Both the position numbers and the translations under genes were made by a program. Source: an uncultured Pseudomonadota bacterium (GTDB lineage: Bacteria; Pseudomonadota; Gammaproteobacteria; Ga0077536). Taken from it: a stretch of 50,463 nucleotides of DNA. This document shows, piece by piece, positions 1-10,196 of this stretch; within the stretch, counting starts at the first letter, position 1, and each line of letters begins with the position of its first letter. Below the pieces are notes generated by a model that worked only from the letters and a program-made list of their open reading frames with translations, was not told the DNA's origin and did not search any database. Where the stretch lies: assembly GCA_902597385.1 (NCBI GenBank), contig CACJXQ010000002.1, forward strand, positions 84,413-134,875, read 5' to 3'.

Positions 1-1086
1 ATCCTTTGGTTTAGCCCTGTTTAAGTAAAGACGGGTGACTATACGTTCTAAATCAAAGATTCGGCTGAGTTCGATTTCTAAGATAGCCCCAACGTTTCTA
101 TCGATGATATCCTTAACTATATCTAGTCTATAATTTAACTTCTTATGGTCTCTCTTAGGGGACGATAACCATCTTCTGAGTAGTCTTTTCCCCATGGGAG
201 TCTTAGTATTATCGATAACTGATAGGAGGCTAGTGGATGAGCTCTCCAACATTGGTTCAATTATCTCTAGGCTTCTTCTAGTAAAGCTATCCACCTTTAG
301 ATTATCTTTCAGGTCGTCTACTTTAAAAGAGGAGATATTTTTAAGGTTTGCTCCGTTTGTTTTTACACAATAACTAAGCGCGGCTCCGGCCGCTCTTAAA
401 ATACATTCCGGGGAGTTCTCCGTATTAATGATTTTTTTTTGTGAAATATGATTAGCTAATATAGATTTAGCATAAGAAATTTCGTAGTTCTTCTGGCTAA
501 GAAGTTGGACCTTAGAGTGCCATTTTCTAGATGTAATAAAATTGGCATCTTTCGGTAAGATTATTTCACTAGGGTTGAGGCGGTCTACTTCTCTCTCAAG
601 ATCAGGTAGGGTCTCTACAATAAAGCCGCCAAATTTGGCCGTGTTTATGTCCAAATAGGCGACACCAAAAAGTTCTTGGTAGTCTCTTATTACAGCGATA
701 ACTAAAGTGTCACAAGCTTCATCTAGAAGACCGTCCTCCGTAACAGTGCCAGGGGTAAGCACTCTAACTACTTTTCTTTCTACAGGTCCCTTTGTAGTTG
801 TGGGGTCTCCAGTCTGTTCACAAATAGCCACAGATTCGCCTAAATTCAGTAGTTTTCTTAGGTATGGTTCGGCAGCATGGGCAGGTACACCGGCCATTGG
901 AATTGCTTTGCCTGCGCTTTTTCCGCGAGAAGTTAAAGTAATGTCCACAAGTCGAGAGGCTTTTTTAGCATCTTCGTAGAACAGCTCATAGAAATCTCCC
1001 ATTCGATAAAATAACAGGGTATTAGGGAAATCTTTTTTGATTTTCCAAAATTGCGCCATTACAGGAGTATGCTGTTGCTCTGACAT
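1..1086 (-). CDS. mutS: DNA mismatch repair protein MutS (N-terminal part, runs off the window)
   Basis: Reading the minus strand from the ATG at 1086 gives 362 codons with no stop before the window edge, so this is the N-terminal portion of a protein that is usually about 850 residues long. It begins [20 protein letters not shown], and residues 26-40 carry the MutS domain I block [15 protein letters not shown]. Phe32 and Glu34 there match the mismatch-wedging F-x-E pair. [10 protein letters not shown] and [15 protein letters not shown] follow further in, both hallmarks of the mismatch-binding domain. MutS recognises base mismatches and recruits MutL. The ATPase domain lies outside the window. 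The gene is divergent from htpG across about 150 bp. Confidence 0.96.
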   Translation of the reverse strand, partial: MSEQQHTPVMAQFWKIKKDFPNTLLFYRMGDFYELFYEDAKKASRLVDITLTSRGKSAGKAIPMAGVPAHAAEPYLRKLLNLGESVAICEQTGDPTTTKGPVERKVVRVLTPGTVTEDGLLDEACDTLVIAVIRDYQELFGVAYLDINTAKFGGFIVETLPDLEREVDRLNPSEIILPKDANFITSRKWHSKVQLLSQKNYEISYAKSILANHISQKKIINTENSPECILRAAGAALSYCVKTNGANLKNISSFKVDDLKDNLKVDSFTRRSLEIIEPMLESSSTSLLSVIDNTKTPMGKRLLRRWLSSPKRDHKKLNYRLDIVKDIIDRNVGAILEIELSRIFDLERIVTRLYLNRAKPKD

Positions 1087-1237
1087 TAAGCAGGCCTTAT
1101 TATTTGTGTTTGTTTATTATTTTAGAAATCTATTCAATGGGCAAGCCTGTTTGGAAAATCTCTTTGAGATTATGGGTGTGATGTTGAAAAAGATGCAGTG
1201 AGAGCAAAAAAAATTTGAGAGAGGTACCGCTAGAGTT

Positions 1238-3109
1238 ATGGGAAAAAAGAAAGAAGAAAAGGCATTTCAGTCGGACGTTAAACAGGTTCTTGATCTGGTA
1301 ATTAATTCTTTATATAGCAACCGCGAGATTTTCTTGCGGGAGTTGATCAGTAACGCTGCTGATGCCACTGACAAGCTAAGATTTCTTGCTTTATCAAATG
1401 AAGATTTATATGAGAGCCAATCGGATGAAGGTATAGAAATAGATGGAAGTGAGGAGCAGGGCACTATAACGATTCGGGACTACGGTATTGGTATGACCCG
1501 GGAAGAGATCATAGAAAATCTAGGAACAATCGCTCGCTCCGGCACTAAAGAGTTTTTCCGAGGGTTGACCGGCGATCAACAGAAAGATTCAGACTTAATC
1601 GGGCAGTTTGGCGTAGGGTTTTATTCGGCCTTTATAGTAGCTAAGAAAGTAGTTGTGACCTCGAGGAAAGCTGGTTTGGACCCTGATGAGGGAATTAGAT
1701 GGGAGTCTGATGGGGTGGGCGAATACACCGTGGAAACTGTGCGAAAGAAAAAACGGGGTACTGAAATAATCTTGTATTTAAAAGAAGATGCTAAAGAGTT
1801 TGCAAGTCTCTTTCGCCTCAAGTCCATATGCCTGCAATATTCTGATCACGTTTCTATGCCGATAAGTATGCCTAAGCCAGAGGGCGCGACAGGCTATGAG
1901 GTCGTAAATCAAGGCACTGCGATGTGGCGAAAAGCGAAGTCTGAACTAAAAGCGAAGGACTATAAAGAGTTTTATAAAAGCCTATCCAGTGATTCTGAAA
2001 GTCCGATGAAATGGGTTCATACCAAAGCTGAAGGAAAGCTAGAGTACACGTCGCTTTTTTACATTCCCTCGAGAGCTCCTTTTGATTTATGGGATAGAAA
2101 CGGAAAATCGGGGGTAAAGCTATTTGTCAAAAGAGTTCTGATAATGGAGGATTCGGAGACCTTATTGCCTAGGTTTTTAAGGTTCGTTAAGGGTGTCATT
2201 GATACAGATGATATGCCTTTAAATGTTTCAAGAGAGATTCTTCAAGAAAACAAAAAGCTTGAAACCATTAGGGCCGCTTCCGTAAAAAAAATTCTGAGCA
2301 TGATAGGGTCATTAGCCAAAACTAAAGAATATCCAAAATTTTGGGAGACTTTTGGCAATGTGTTAAAAGAAGGCGTTGTGGAGGATTTTGATAATAAAGA
2401 CAAGATCTCCTCTTTACTTAGATTTTCTAGTACTAATGATTCTAATTCTTTAACTAGCCTTAAGGAGTATGTTTCGCGAATGAAGGAAGGGCAGGAAGAT
2501 ATTTATTATGTCACTGCGGATAACCTGGAAACTGCCTTGAACAGCCCACACTTGGAATCTTTTAGGGATAAAAATATAGAGGTTCTCCTGATGCATGAAC
2601 CTATTGACGAGTGGGTAGTGGGACATCTACCAGAATTTGAATCTAAGAAAGTCAAGTCGGTGCTTAATGCTGATCTCAAAGAGGAAGCGAAATTAGATCA
2701 GAGTGGTGAACGTGATTCTCTCCTGAATGAAGAGCAAAAGAAGCAAATATTGTCTAGATTGAAAGCTTCCTTGGGTGATTCGGTTACAGATGTTGCTGAA
2801 AGTCACAGACTAAAAGATTCACTGGTCTGTTTGGTTTCGAGTGAGGAGCAGATGAGTCCTAATCTGGAGCGTGTTCTTAAAGCTGCAGGTCAGGAAGTGC
2901 CTGTGTCTAAGCGGATCTTAGAAGTAAATTTATCTCACCCACTTATTGCTGTGATTAGCTCAGTGAAAGATGACGAAGAGCTTAAAGACTGGTCCACGCT
3001 CCTCTACGAACAATCCATCTTGTCAGAAGGTGGTAAGATGGGTGACCCGGCAGGTTTCGTGAGGAAAATGAATGCGATGCTTATGAAAGCTAATGGCGCA
3101 GATACCTAG
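1238..3109 (+). CDS. htpG: Molecular chaperone HtpG (Hsp90 family)
   Basis: The 623-residue product is of normal length for bacterial Hsp90. The N-terminal GHKL ATPase domain is clear: NREIFLRELISNAADATDKL (helix with the catalytic Glu and nucleotide-binding Asn/Asp), DYGIGMTREEIIENLGTIA, and GQFGVGFYSAFIVA. The middle domain follows, with DDMPLNVSREILQENKKL, and a C-terminal dimerisation segment ends the protein. HtpG is a cytoplasmic ATP-dependent chaperone. A purine-rich GAGAGG lies about 13 bases before the ATG. I looked upstream for a heat-shock (sigma-32) promoter and found only a weak -35-like GTTGAAA, so its regulation is unresolved. It sits alone between divergent mutS and downstream aroC. 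Confidence 0.97.
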   Translation: MGKKKEEKAFQSDVKQVLDLVINSLYSNREIFLRELISNAADATDKLRFLALSNEDLYESQSDEGIEIDGSEEQGTITIRDYGIGMTREEIIENLGTIARSGTKEFFRGLTGDQQKDSDLIGQFGVGFYSAFIVAKKVVVTSRKAGLDPDEGIRWESDGVGEYTVETVRKKKRGTEIILYLKEDAKEFASLFRLKSICLQYSDHVSMPISMPKPEGATGYEVVNQGTAMWRKAKSELKAKDYKEFYKSLSSDSESPMKWVHTKAEGKLEYTSLFYIPSRAPFDLWDRNGKSGVKLFVKRVLIMEDSETLLPRFLRFVKGVIDTDDMPLNVSREILQENKKLETIRAASVKKILSMIGSLAKTKEYPKFWETFGNVLKEGVVEDFDNKDKISSLLRFSSTNDSNSLTSLKEYVSRMKEGQEDIYYVTADNLETALNSPHLESFRDKNIEVLLMHEPIDEWVVGHLPEFESKKVKSVLNADLKEEAKLDQSGERDSLLNEEQKKQILSRLKASLGDSVTDVAESHRLKDSLVCLVSSEEQMSPNLERVLKAAGQEVPVSKRILEVNLSHPLIAVISSVKDDEELKDWSTLLYEQSILSEGGKMGDPAGFVRKMNAMLMKANGADT

Positions 3110-3160
3110 GTAGCGAACTATGTTATTCTCTTTTTCTTTGTAAAGCGAGTTATAAAGCTG

Positions 3161-4228
3161 ATGTCTGGAAATACTTTTGGAAAGCTTTTTACTGTGACTA
3201 CTGCTGGAGAAAGTCATGGGTCAGGTTATGTTGGTATTATCGATGGTTGCCCACCTGGCTTGGCTTTATCAGAATTAGATATTCAAAAAGATCTAGATCG
3301 CCGAAAACCTGGCCAAAGCAAGTTTACTACTCCAAGAAAAGAAGAAGATCTAGTGAAGATTTGTTCCGGTGTTTTTGAAGGTTTCACTACCGGTACACCG
3401 ATAAGTTTAGAAATATTAAACAATGATCAAAAGTCAAAGGATTATTCTGAAATAAAGGATAAGTATCGACCCGGTCATGCAGATTATACTTACATAAAGA
3501 AATATGGTCTTCGTGATCACAGGGGTGGGGGAAGGTCGTCGGCCAGAGAAACTTGTATGAGGGTGGCTGCTGGAGGAATTGCAAAAAAATATCTCTCTGA
3601 AAAATTTGGAACTAGAATTCAAGGATATCTTTCTCAATTAGGCCCAATAGAATTGAATCTGTCGGATCCCGAAGAAATAGAGAAAAATCCATTTTTTTGT
3701 GCCGAGCCCAAAAAGTTAGAGCAATTAGAGTCATACATGGAAAGCCTACGTAAAGAGGGTGATTCTGTAGGGGCAAAGGTTAGCGTTTTTGTCTCTAACG
3801 TCCCAGTCGGATTAGGCGAACCTATTTTTGATAGGCTAGACGCCGATTTGGCAAAAGCGCTCATGAGCATAAATGCAGTAAAAGGTGTAGAGATCGGCGC
3901 GGGGTTTGAAGTTGTGAGCAAAAAAGGATCGGAAGTCAGAGATGAAATGAGCAACGAAGGTTTCATCTCAAATAATTCCGGAGGAATTTTGGGCGGGATT
4001 TCTAACGGCCAGGATATTCTAGCTAGCTTAGCTTTAAAGCCAACATCAAGTATTCGTTTGGAGGGAAATACGATTGAGCGAAACGGTAAAGAGACAAAGA
4101 TTTCAACTCACGGGAGGCATGATCCTTGCGTTGGAATCAGAGCCACTCCAATAGCTGAAGCCATGGTGGCGTTGGTGTTGATGGACCATGCGCTTCGTGA
4201 TAGAGGTCAGACGGGAAGGGTTTTCTGA
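3161..4228 (+). CDS. aroC: Chorismate synthase
   Basis: The 355-residue protein starts [20 protein letters not shown], the conserved chorismate synthase N-terminus (signature GESHG). It continues with [34 protein letters not shown] (FMN/EPSP-binding block) and the C-terminal [16 protein letters not shown]. It converts 5-enolpyruvylshikimate-3-phosphate to chorismate, the branch point for aromatic amino acids and quinone precursors, using reduced FMN. It follows htpG after a 51-bp gap and is convergent with mlaA. The Shine-Dalgarno is weak. No obvious terminator hairpin is visible in the 75-bp gap to mlaA. Confidence 0.97.
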   Translation: MSGNTFGKLFTVTTAGESHGSGYVGIIDGCPPGLALSELDIQKDLDRRKPGQSKFTTPRKEEDLVKICSGVFEGFTTGTPISLEILNNDQKSKDYSEIKDKYRPGHADYTYIKKYGLRDHRGGGRSSARETCMRVAAGGIAKKYLSEKFGTRIQGYLSQLGPIELNLSDPEEIEKNPFFCAEPKKLEQLESYMESLRKEGDSVGAKVSVFVSNVPVGLGEPIFDRLDADLAKALMSINAVKGVEIGAGFEVVSKKGSEVRDEMSNEGFISNNSGGILGGISNGQDILASLALKPTSSIRLEGNTIERNGKETKISTHGRHDPCVGIRATPIAEAMVALVLMDHALRDRGQTGRVF

Positions 4229-4303
4229 GGGCGCTAAAACCTCTATTCTTATAGGAATCTTCCTGGTTCTCTTCGTCGATCTCGGCTAATTCGCTTTCCT
4301 TTC

Positions 4304-5065
4304 TTAATAGACTTTTAAAATACCTGTGGCTTCGCTTTCGATATTTAGAAACTCATCGAATTCATCTCCCTCTGTTTCCGGCGGATTGCCATCATGTATG
4401 TCATAGGTTCTTTGTTGACGCCATGCTTCTCTAACAAATGTATAAGGGTCTATGGCAGCTTGGTCTCTCATGCGAGTCGCATCTAATAAATTGGCTCTGG
4501 TGTTTATTGCGCTAAAAATTCCAACTGGAATAGTTACGACTGAAGCTAAATAGGTCATCGGATTGGTGGCCATCCCCATCAAAGGCGAAGTTACGTCTCT
4601 TGTAGAACTTGGACCCAACAGGGGTAGCATGATATATGAACCTTCAGAAGCCCCCCACACTGCTAGTGTTTGACCCAAATCCTCGTTCCTGCTCTCTAAG
4701 CCCATGCTGCTCGCGGGGTCAAAAAGCCCTCCGATTCCTATCGTGCTGTTTACAATAAAGCGAGCGCTATCTTTGGCAAAAAATGACAGTTTTCCTTGTA
4801 GTAAATCATTAGAAATCGTATTCACGTATGTTAGGTTATCAAAGAAATTAGTTACGCGATCTCTAACAGGTTCGGGCGCCACGTCTACGTATATTTTTGC
4901 TACAGGTTCCACAAACTTTTTGTCAAGTGTGTCATTAAGTGCATAAAATTTGCGATTCAAGTTTTCGGCAGGATCGTTGTTCTTTTTCGCCGCATTTGAT
5001 GAGCATCCGGTTATTCCTAGTAGCACCAGACTGATTAGGACGATTGTAAAAATATTTCTTTTCAT
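4304..5065 (-). CDS. mlaA: MlaA/VacJ-family outer-membrane lipoprotein
   Basis: The 253-residue protein has a classic lipoprotein signal: MKRN, a hydrophobic stretch, then LLGITGC with the lipidated Cys at about residue 21. The mature part carries the MlaA pattern NRKFYALNDTLDKKFVEPVA and the later blocks DLGQTLAVWG and GSYIMLPLLGPSSTRD, the family's most conserved segments. MlaA is the outer-membrane component of the Mla pathway, which removes mislocalised phospholipids from the outer leaflet and passes them to periplasmic MlaC. Downstream of an MlaC-like HpnM gene on the same strand, it may be part of a lipid-trafficking unit for hopanoids. That role is inference from location. Confidence 0.92.
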   Translation of the reverse strand: MKRNIFTIVLISLVLLGITGCSSNAAKKNNDPAENLNRKFYALNDTLDKKFVEPVAKIYVDVAPEPVRDRVTNFFDNLTYVNTISNDLLQGKLSFFAKDSARFIVNSTIGIGGLFDPASSMGLESRNEDLGQTLAVWGASEGSYIMLPLLGPSSTRDVTSPLMGMATNPMTYLASVVTIPVGIFSAINTRANLLDATRMRDQAAIDPYTFVREAWRQQRTYDIHDGNPPETEGDEFDEFLNIESEATGILKVY

Positions 5066-5184
5066 TTTTTTTAATAATACCGTTTCTATGTTTTAAGTCT
5101 GAAAAACCAATATTGCCACAGTTTATTTAAATTCGCACTAACTAAAAACGCGCACAGGTTGAAAGGGCCAAAAGGCTGTAATTA

Positions 5185-5787
5185 TTAATAGTTTTTCTTG
5201 GTTCGAGCATGGATTTTTTTTGCAAGATTTCCCAAGGAGTTCGATTCAAGGAAACGTATATAGTCTGCTCGCTTTAAAGAGAGGTCGGATACTCCTTTGG
5301 CGACAACGTTGACAATAAACCACCGTTCCTTCCTCTTATACAAAACATACTTTAGTTTGGTGATAGATTCATCTGAACTAATCAATGATGTCTCAACGAC
5401 TGCTTTATTTTTGCGGATTTTCTTTTTTACTAATTCAAATTGAAGGCCAGAATTTCCGTCAAAGTTGAGAACATAGTTGTGTACAGCCGTACTCAGTAAT
5501 GATTTTTCAAAATCCTCTTGCTCCGATTTCAGCCCACTCTCCCAGTAGCGTCCCGTAACTAGCTTAGCTATTTTTCTGAAGTCAAAACATTTGCTAATTG
5601 TTGGTTCAAGTAAAGAATACTTTTTTTCGAAATTGTCTTCCCCATCCATGCGGGCTATTGTTAGCAAAGCGTTGTGGAGGGATTCGACAGTTGCTACAGG
5701 TCCAGCGTCAGCGTTCAGTCTTAAAGACACGAAAAGTAGGGTAAAAACAAGCGATTTAATCACAAAAAATGGACCGCTTACTTTCAC
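5185..5787 (-). CDS. hpnM: HpnM-like periplasmic lipid-binding protein (MlaC/Ttg2D family)
   Basis: The 200-residue protein has an N-terminal hydrophobic signal segment (residues about 8-24) ending in ADAGP. The rest matches the MlaC/toluene-tolerance fold: CFDFRKIAKLVTGRYW, an FEKSLLSTAVHNY helix, and an alternating beta-rich C-terminal half. HpnM is the hopanoid-cluster member of this family and is thought to shuttle lipids through the periplasm. Its start overlaps the hpnB stop by 4 bp (5784-5787), indicating translational coupling. Naming it hpnM rather than mlaC relies on the neighbouring hpnB and hpnH genes. Confidence 0.82.
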   Translation of the reverse strand: MKVSGPFFVIKSLVFTLLFVSLRLNADAGPVATVESLHNALLTIARMDGEDNFEKKYSLLEPTISKCFDFRKIAKLVTGRYWESGLKSEQEDFEKSLLSTAVHNYVLNFDGNSGLQFELVKKKIRKNKAVVETSLISSDESITKLKYVLYKRKERWFIVNVVAKGVSDLSLKRADYIRFLESNSLGNLAKKIHARTKKNY

Positions 5788-6914
5788 TCTTTTACTCGAG
5801 TCGAAATCTGTTTGTTGTACACCCTATCCTTCCATTGGCTGCGTTCGCCTTTCCAGTAACGTAAGGCGGACGACCAGGTCATCATAATAAATAGTAAGGC
5901 CCCTAATGGTAAAGACCATGCCCACCGAGTGGGTAAATTATATAGCGAAATAGTAGGCTTGTAAGTGAAAGCCATCAAGGCTAGGGTAGTCAAAGCAATT
6001 AAGAATGTAATTGGGTCTGAAAAGAGTCCGATTATAGGGACAACAAAAGCTAACACCATAGAAAGGCTTGCTAAAATTAGAAGTAAAAGAGAGTAGCGCA
6101 GTTGGGTGTAGGCGGTTCTAGCAACCATGTGCCAGATATTACCTAGTGATTCGTAGGATCTCGTGGTTGTTACTGCGTGGCTTAACCCTATCCATGTTTT
6201 CTTGTTTTTGTCTTTTATAGCCCTGGCCAACGCACAATCATCTATTATTTCGTCTTTTATGCGCTCAAAACCGCCCACTTCCTTTATGCACTTCGTGCGT
6301 GTAAGGATTAATCCTCCGGCAGCCGCGGCAATGCGGGATCTTGGATTATTTGCTAGCGCAAATGGATAGAGAAGTTTAAAGAAATAAATAAAAGCTGGGA
6401 TCAGTAGCTTTTCCCAAGATGTACTTGTCCTCAGCAAAGCCATGATTGAAACGAAATCGTAGTCTTCTTCTCTCACTTTTTGAAGGAGATTTGGCAATAC
6501 TCTTGGTTCAATTTTTATGTCCGCATCTACCAGCAATACGAGAGGTGTGGATACTTCTTTGAATCCTTGATGCAGTGCCCAAACTTTCCCCGACCAACCC
6601 TCTGGCGGAGATAAGCCATTTACAAGTTTAAGATTTTCAATGCCTAATTCTAGCGCTTTGTCAGAGGTTCTGTCACTGCTCTCATCATCTACGAGTATTA
6701 TTTTGTGTCCGCAACCTTGATTGCTAAGGCATTTTAAGGTCCCTTCTATGTGCTTCTCTTCATTTCTAGCAGGTATCAGCACAGTGATATCTTTTAAGTC
6801 AATATTTTGTGTTTCAGAGGTCGGGGAAAAAAACTCCCTAGTAGACCAGGGACGAAAAGGCACAATGATCAGGAAGGACCAAGCTAACAGCGATACTAGA
6901 CACAGGGAGAACAC
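5784..6914 (-). CDS. hpnB: Hopene-associated glycosyltransferase HpnB
   Basis: The 376-residue membrane-anchored family 2 glycosyltransferase has one N-terminal TM segment. The GT-A core follows: VLIPARNEEKHIEGTL, a nucleotide-binding ILVDDESSDRTSD, an LVLLVDADIKIEP (DxD-type) motif and DEIIDDCALARAIK. The C-terminus has three or more TM segments. HpnB proteins are found in hopanoid operons, but their exact sugar acceptor is not established. The start is a GTG at 6912-6914, immediately after the hpnH stop codon, so hpnH-hpnB-hpnM read as one transcription unit. Confidence 0.9.
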   Translation of the reverse strand: MFSLCLVSLLAWSFLIIVPFRPWSTREFFSPTSETQNIDLKDITVLIPARNEEKHIEGTLKCLSNQGCGHKIILVDDESSDRTSDKALELGIENLKLVNGLSPPEGWSGKVWALHQGFKEVSTPLVLLVDADIKIEPRVLPNLLQKVREEDYDFVSIMALLRTSTSWEKLLIPAFIYFFKLLYPFALANNPRSRIAAAAGGLILTRTKCIKEVGGFERIKDEIIDDCALARAIKDKNKKTWIGLSHAVTTTRSYESLGNIWHMVARTAYTQLRYSLLLLILASLSMVLAFVVPIIGLFSDPITFLIALTTLALMAFTYKPTISLYNLPTRWAWSLPLGALLFIMMTWSSALRYWKGERSQWKDRVYNKQISTRVKE

Positions 6915-8054
6915 TTACGCGTGATCGACTCTCTTTATTACTTCGCCACCGCAGCTCTTCCTAGAATTGGTCATGCGCGAACGGGTTTCATTTTCGTTAT
7001 TATCTTCATATAAAAAAGGAACTTCAGGAGACATTTGGCCTTCGTATTTTGGTCCCCTTAAAAATACCTTTAAAGCTTTTACAGGATTTTTAAAGGTGTC
7101 ATCTACAGCGGTTGCTTCATAGCCTGAATGTACCATGCAATCCGCACACTTTGGGTTTACTCCGGTTCCGTATTTGTCCCAATCTGTTTCCTCAATCAGC
7201 TCTTTGAAGCTATGAGCATAACCTTCGCCCACTAACAGGTAGCATGGTTTTTGCCACCCGAAAATGTTTCGGGTGGGGTTTCCCCAAGGTGTACAATGAT
7301 ATGTTTGGTTTCCGGCGAGGAAATCAAGATACAAGCTTGATTGATTGAAGCGCCATTTCTTGTTTTTTCCTAATTTGAACAGTCTTCTGAACAAGTCTTT
7401 ACTTCCAGTTCTTTTCAGAAAGACATCCTGACGAGGCGCTCGCTCATAGGAATATCCTGGGGAGATAGTCACCCCCTCAACTCCTAACTCCATCATGTCA
7501 TTCATAAAATCAGCGACCTCTTCTGCACTCTCTCCCTGGAACAAAGTACAATTCACTGTTACGCGAAACCCTCTGTCTAAAGCCTTTCGAATTATTTTTA
7601 CGCATCTATCATAGACCCCATCTCTGCAGACGGAGGCATCGTGTCTTTCCTTGTTGCCATCTAAATGTACTGAAAAGGTTAGGTAGGGGGAGGGTTGATA
7701 CTCATCCATTTTTCGGTCAAGCAGTAATGCGTTGGTGCATAGGTATATGAATTTTTTGCGTTGGATGAAGCCCTGAACTATTTTTTTCATTTCCTTATGA
7801 ATCAGTGGTTCTCCTCCAGCAATCGAGATCATTGGTGAGCCACATTCTTCGGCAGCTTGCATGCATTCTTCGTAGGACAGGCGTTTATCAAGGATTGCTT
7901 TGGGATAATCAATTTTTCCGCATCCAGCGCATGCTAGGTTGCACTTAAAGAGTGGTTCCAGCATAAGGACTAAGGGGTATTTTTTATTGCCCTTCAGTTT
8001 TTGTCCTAGAATGTAGGATCCAACGCGAAATTGTTGAAGCAACGGTACGCTCAT
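6915..8054 (-). CDS. hpnH: Adenosyl-hopene transferase HpnH (radical SAM)
   Basis: The 379-residue protein has a radical-SAM cluster CNLACAGC (Cys38, Cys42, Cys45) followed by the GGEPL SAM-binding motif (ISIAGGEPLIHKEM) and a C-terminal segment with further cysteines (CADCMVHSGYEATAVDDTF) typical of HpnH. HpnH adds the 5'-deoxyadenosyl radical to diploptene to make adenosylhopane, the first step in C35 bacteriohopanepolyol synthesis. The ATG at 8054 is preceded by AAGGAA at good spacing. It is the first gene of an hpnH-hpnB-hpnM(-mlaA) run. Its presence implies that the cell makes elongated hopanoids. Confidence 0.95.
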   Translation of the reverse strand: MSVPLLQQFRVGSYILGQKLKGNKKYPLVLMLEPLFKCNLACAGCGKIDYPKAILDKRLSYEECMQAAEECGSPMISIAGGEPLIHKEMKKIVQGFIQRKKFIYLCTNALLLDRKMDEYQPSPYLTFSVHLDGNKERHDASVCRDGVYDRCVKIIRKALDRGFRVTVNCTLFQGESAEEVADFMNDMMELGVEGVTISPGYSYERAPRQDVFLKRTGSKDLFRRLFKLGKNKKWRFNQSSLYLDFLAGNQTYHCTPWGNPTRNIFGWQKPCYLLVGEGYAHSFKELIEETDWDKYGTGVNPKCADCMVHSGYEATAVDDTFKNPVKALKVFLRGPKYEGQMSPEVPFLYEDNNENETRSRMTNSRKSCGGEVIKRVDHA

Positions 8055-8281
8055 GTTTATTCCTTAGCTATTCCTGGCCCAAATTGTAGCGTGGTATCAA
8101 TGAATTACACGCCTTTTGTTTTTTTTTGTGAACCATACTTCAAGATACAGCAAAAGTACAGCGATGAGCAGCCTAAATCCGTATAATGAAGTGTATTGTA
8201 TATTGAAGTTGATCCGATGGTAAAGGTTAAGAGGTTGTCGATCCTTTGGCCGACGCTAGTCGTATCCTTGTGGTAATTTTT

Positions 8282-8312
8282 TTTACACCAAATCATCACT
8301 TTGCTCTAGAAT
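8282..8312 (+). promoter_or_regulatory. Possible dxs promoter close to the start codon
   Basis: A TAGAAT -10-like hexamer lies at 8307-8312 with TTTACA at 8282-8287, a long 19-bp spacer. Only 9 bases separate the -10 from the dxs ATG at 8322, and no Shine-Dalgarno is visible. If real, the mRNA would be nearly leaderless. The spacer is suboptimal, so this is tentative. The rest of the 267-bp hpnH-dxs divergent gap shows no gene. Confidence 0.35.
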
Positions 8313-8321
8313 ATACCGATT

Positions 8322-10196
8322 ATGAAAAAAAATAATAAATACCCCTTACTTGACAAGATTGAAAACCCTTCGGATTTGCGCGAGCTCCCCGAGAGTAGCT
8401 TGCACCAAGTTGCTGATGAGCTACGAAAATTCTTGATCGACTCAGTTAGTGCTAGCGGAGGGCATTTTGCAGCGGGGTTAGGTTCTGTCGAACTCTCAGT
8501 TGCTTTGCATTACCTTTTTAATACTCCTCATGACCGGCTAGTTTGGGATGTTGGACATCAAGCTTATCCGCACAAAATATTGACGGAAAGAAAAAATGAC
8601 CTCGGATCAATTCGAAAGTTGGGAGGGTTAGCGCCATTTCCTAAAAGAGATGAGAGCATTTACGACACATTCGGAGTGGGCCACTCAAGCACATCTATAA
8701 GTGCGGCTTTAGGGATGGCCATAGGTTCAAAAATTGGTAATACGGATAGACATTGTGTAGCTATCATTGGTGATGGAGCTATGACAGCTGGTGTAGCGTT
8801 TGAGGCACTCAACCACGCGGGCGCCCTTGAAGCAGATATGTTAGTCATTCTAAACGATAATGATATGTCTATCTCTCCAAACGTGGGAGCCCTCTCAAAC
8901 CGGTTTGCTCAAATTTTGTCTGGGAAAATTTACACAAGCCTTCGGGCAGGAAGTAAGAAAGTGTTGTCCCAGATGCCCTCCGTATGGGAACTAGCAAGGA
9001 GAGCCGAGGAGCATGTCAAGGGTTTAATCGTCCCAGGAACTCTCTTCGAGGAATTCGGTTTCAATTATATTGGGCCTATTGATGGTCACGATCTTCCAAC
9101 TTTACTAGCCACCTTGAAGAATTTAAAAAAGCTGAAAGGACCTCAATTCCTGCATGTGATTACTAAGAAGGGTAAGGGGTACGATAAGGCTGAAGAAGAT
9201 CCAGTGAAATATCACGGTGTCTCTGCGTTTGATCCTGAACAGGGGATCGTAAAAGAAGTCAGTCAATCGGACCCAACCTACAGCGCTGTCTTTGGAGATT
9301 GGTTGTGCGACATGGCTACAGAAGCGAAAAACTTGGTGGCGTTAACACCTGCTATGAGAGAGGGTTCCGGATTAGTAAAATTTGAGAAAGAGTTTCCTGA
9401 GAGATATTTTGATGTTGCTATTGCTGAACAACATTGTGTTAACGTTGCTGCCGGAATGGCTTGTGAAGGATTGAAACCTGTCGTAGCGATTTACTCCACA
9501 TTTCTACAAAGGGGATACGATCAGGTGGTGCATGATGTAGTCAACCAAAAACTGCCCGTTTTGTTTGCGATAGATAGAGCTGGTTTAGTAGGTGCTGATG
9601 GACCAACTCACAATGGAAGTTATGACATATCTTTTCTCAGATGTTTGCCAGAGATTGTTATTATGGCCCCATCAGACGAAAACGAATGCAGACAAATGTT
9701 GTACACAGGATTTCTTGTTGACGGGCCAGCGGCTGTTCGTTATCCCAGAGGTTCCGGACCAGGAGTGAAGGTAGAAAAAAATATGACTGCTATACCAATC
9801 GGCAAAGCTGAGGTTAGGCGGCCTGGGAAGCGTGGGGCCATCCTGTCTTTCGGGACTACGCTCGAAATGTGTTTAGCGGCTGGAGAAAAATATGACTTTC
9901 ATGTCATTAATATGCGTTTTGTGAAGCCTTTAGATGAGCAAATTATTGATAAACTAGTCGAAGACTGTGACCTCATCATTACCGTAGAGGAAAACGTTGT
10001 AGAAGGTGGTGCCGGTAGTGCCGTGAATGAGCTAATCGCTAAAAGAGGTGGAAAGGTAGTATTAGGGAATTATGGTCTCCCAGATAGATTGATTCCGCAT
10101 GGATCCAGGGAAGATATGCTGAGAGACGCTGGATTGACTGAGCAAGGGCTAATTGAATTCATTTCTGAAAAATTATCAACTGAAAGTTTTTCCTAA
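8322..10196 (+). CDS. dxs: 1-deoxy-D-xylulose-5-phosphate synthase
   Basis: The 624-residue protein is full length for DXS. Visible landmarks are the thiamine-diphosphate motif [18 protein letters not shown] ending in [12 protein letters not shown], the DGHDLPTL loop, the pyrimidine-binding block [16 protein letters not shown] with [15 protein letters not shown], and [15 protein letters not shown]. It condenses pyruvate and glyceraldehyde-3-phosphate to DXP, the entry step of the MEP isoprenoid pathway. Its place between hopanoid and phosphonate genes suggests a supply role for squalene/hopanoid synthesis. The 3' end overlaps the convergent aminotransferase by 21 bp. Confidence 0.97.
   Translation: MKKNNKYPLLDKIENPSDLRELPESSLHQVADELRKFLIDSVSASGGHFAAGLGSVELSVALHYLFNTPHDRLVWDVGHQAYPHKILTERKNDLGSIRKLGGLAPFPKRDESIYDTFGVGHSSTSISAALGMAIGSKIGNTDRHCVAIIGDGAMTAGVAFEALNHAGALEADMLVILNDNDMSISPNVGALSNRFAQILSGKIYTSLRAGSKKVLSQMPSVWELARRAEEHVKGLIVPGTLFEEFGFNYIGPIDGHDLPTLLATLKNLKKLKGPQFLHVITKKGKGYDKAEEDPVKYHGVSAFDPEQGIVKEVSQSDPTYSAVFGDWLCDMATEAKNLVALTPAMREGSGLVKFEKEFPERYFDVAIAEQHCVNVAAGMACEGLKPVVAIYSTFLQRGYDQVVHDVVNQKLPVLFAIDRAGLVGADGPTHNGSYDISFLRCLPEIVIMAPSDENECRQMLYTGFLVDGPAAVRYPRGSGPGVKVEKNMTAIPIGKAEVRRPGKRGAILSFGTTLEMCLAAGEKYDFHVINMRFVKPLDEQIIDKLVEDCDLIITVEENVVEGGAGSAVNELIAKRGGKVVLGNYGLPDRLIPHGSREDMLRDAGLTEQGLIEFISEKLSTESFS

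Noticed and set aside
1087-1237. Heat-shock promoter before htpG
   Set aside because: Only a GTTGAAA-like half is present, with no CCCCAT-type -10 at suitable spacing.
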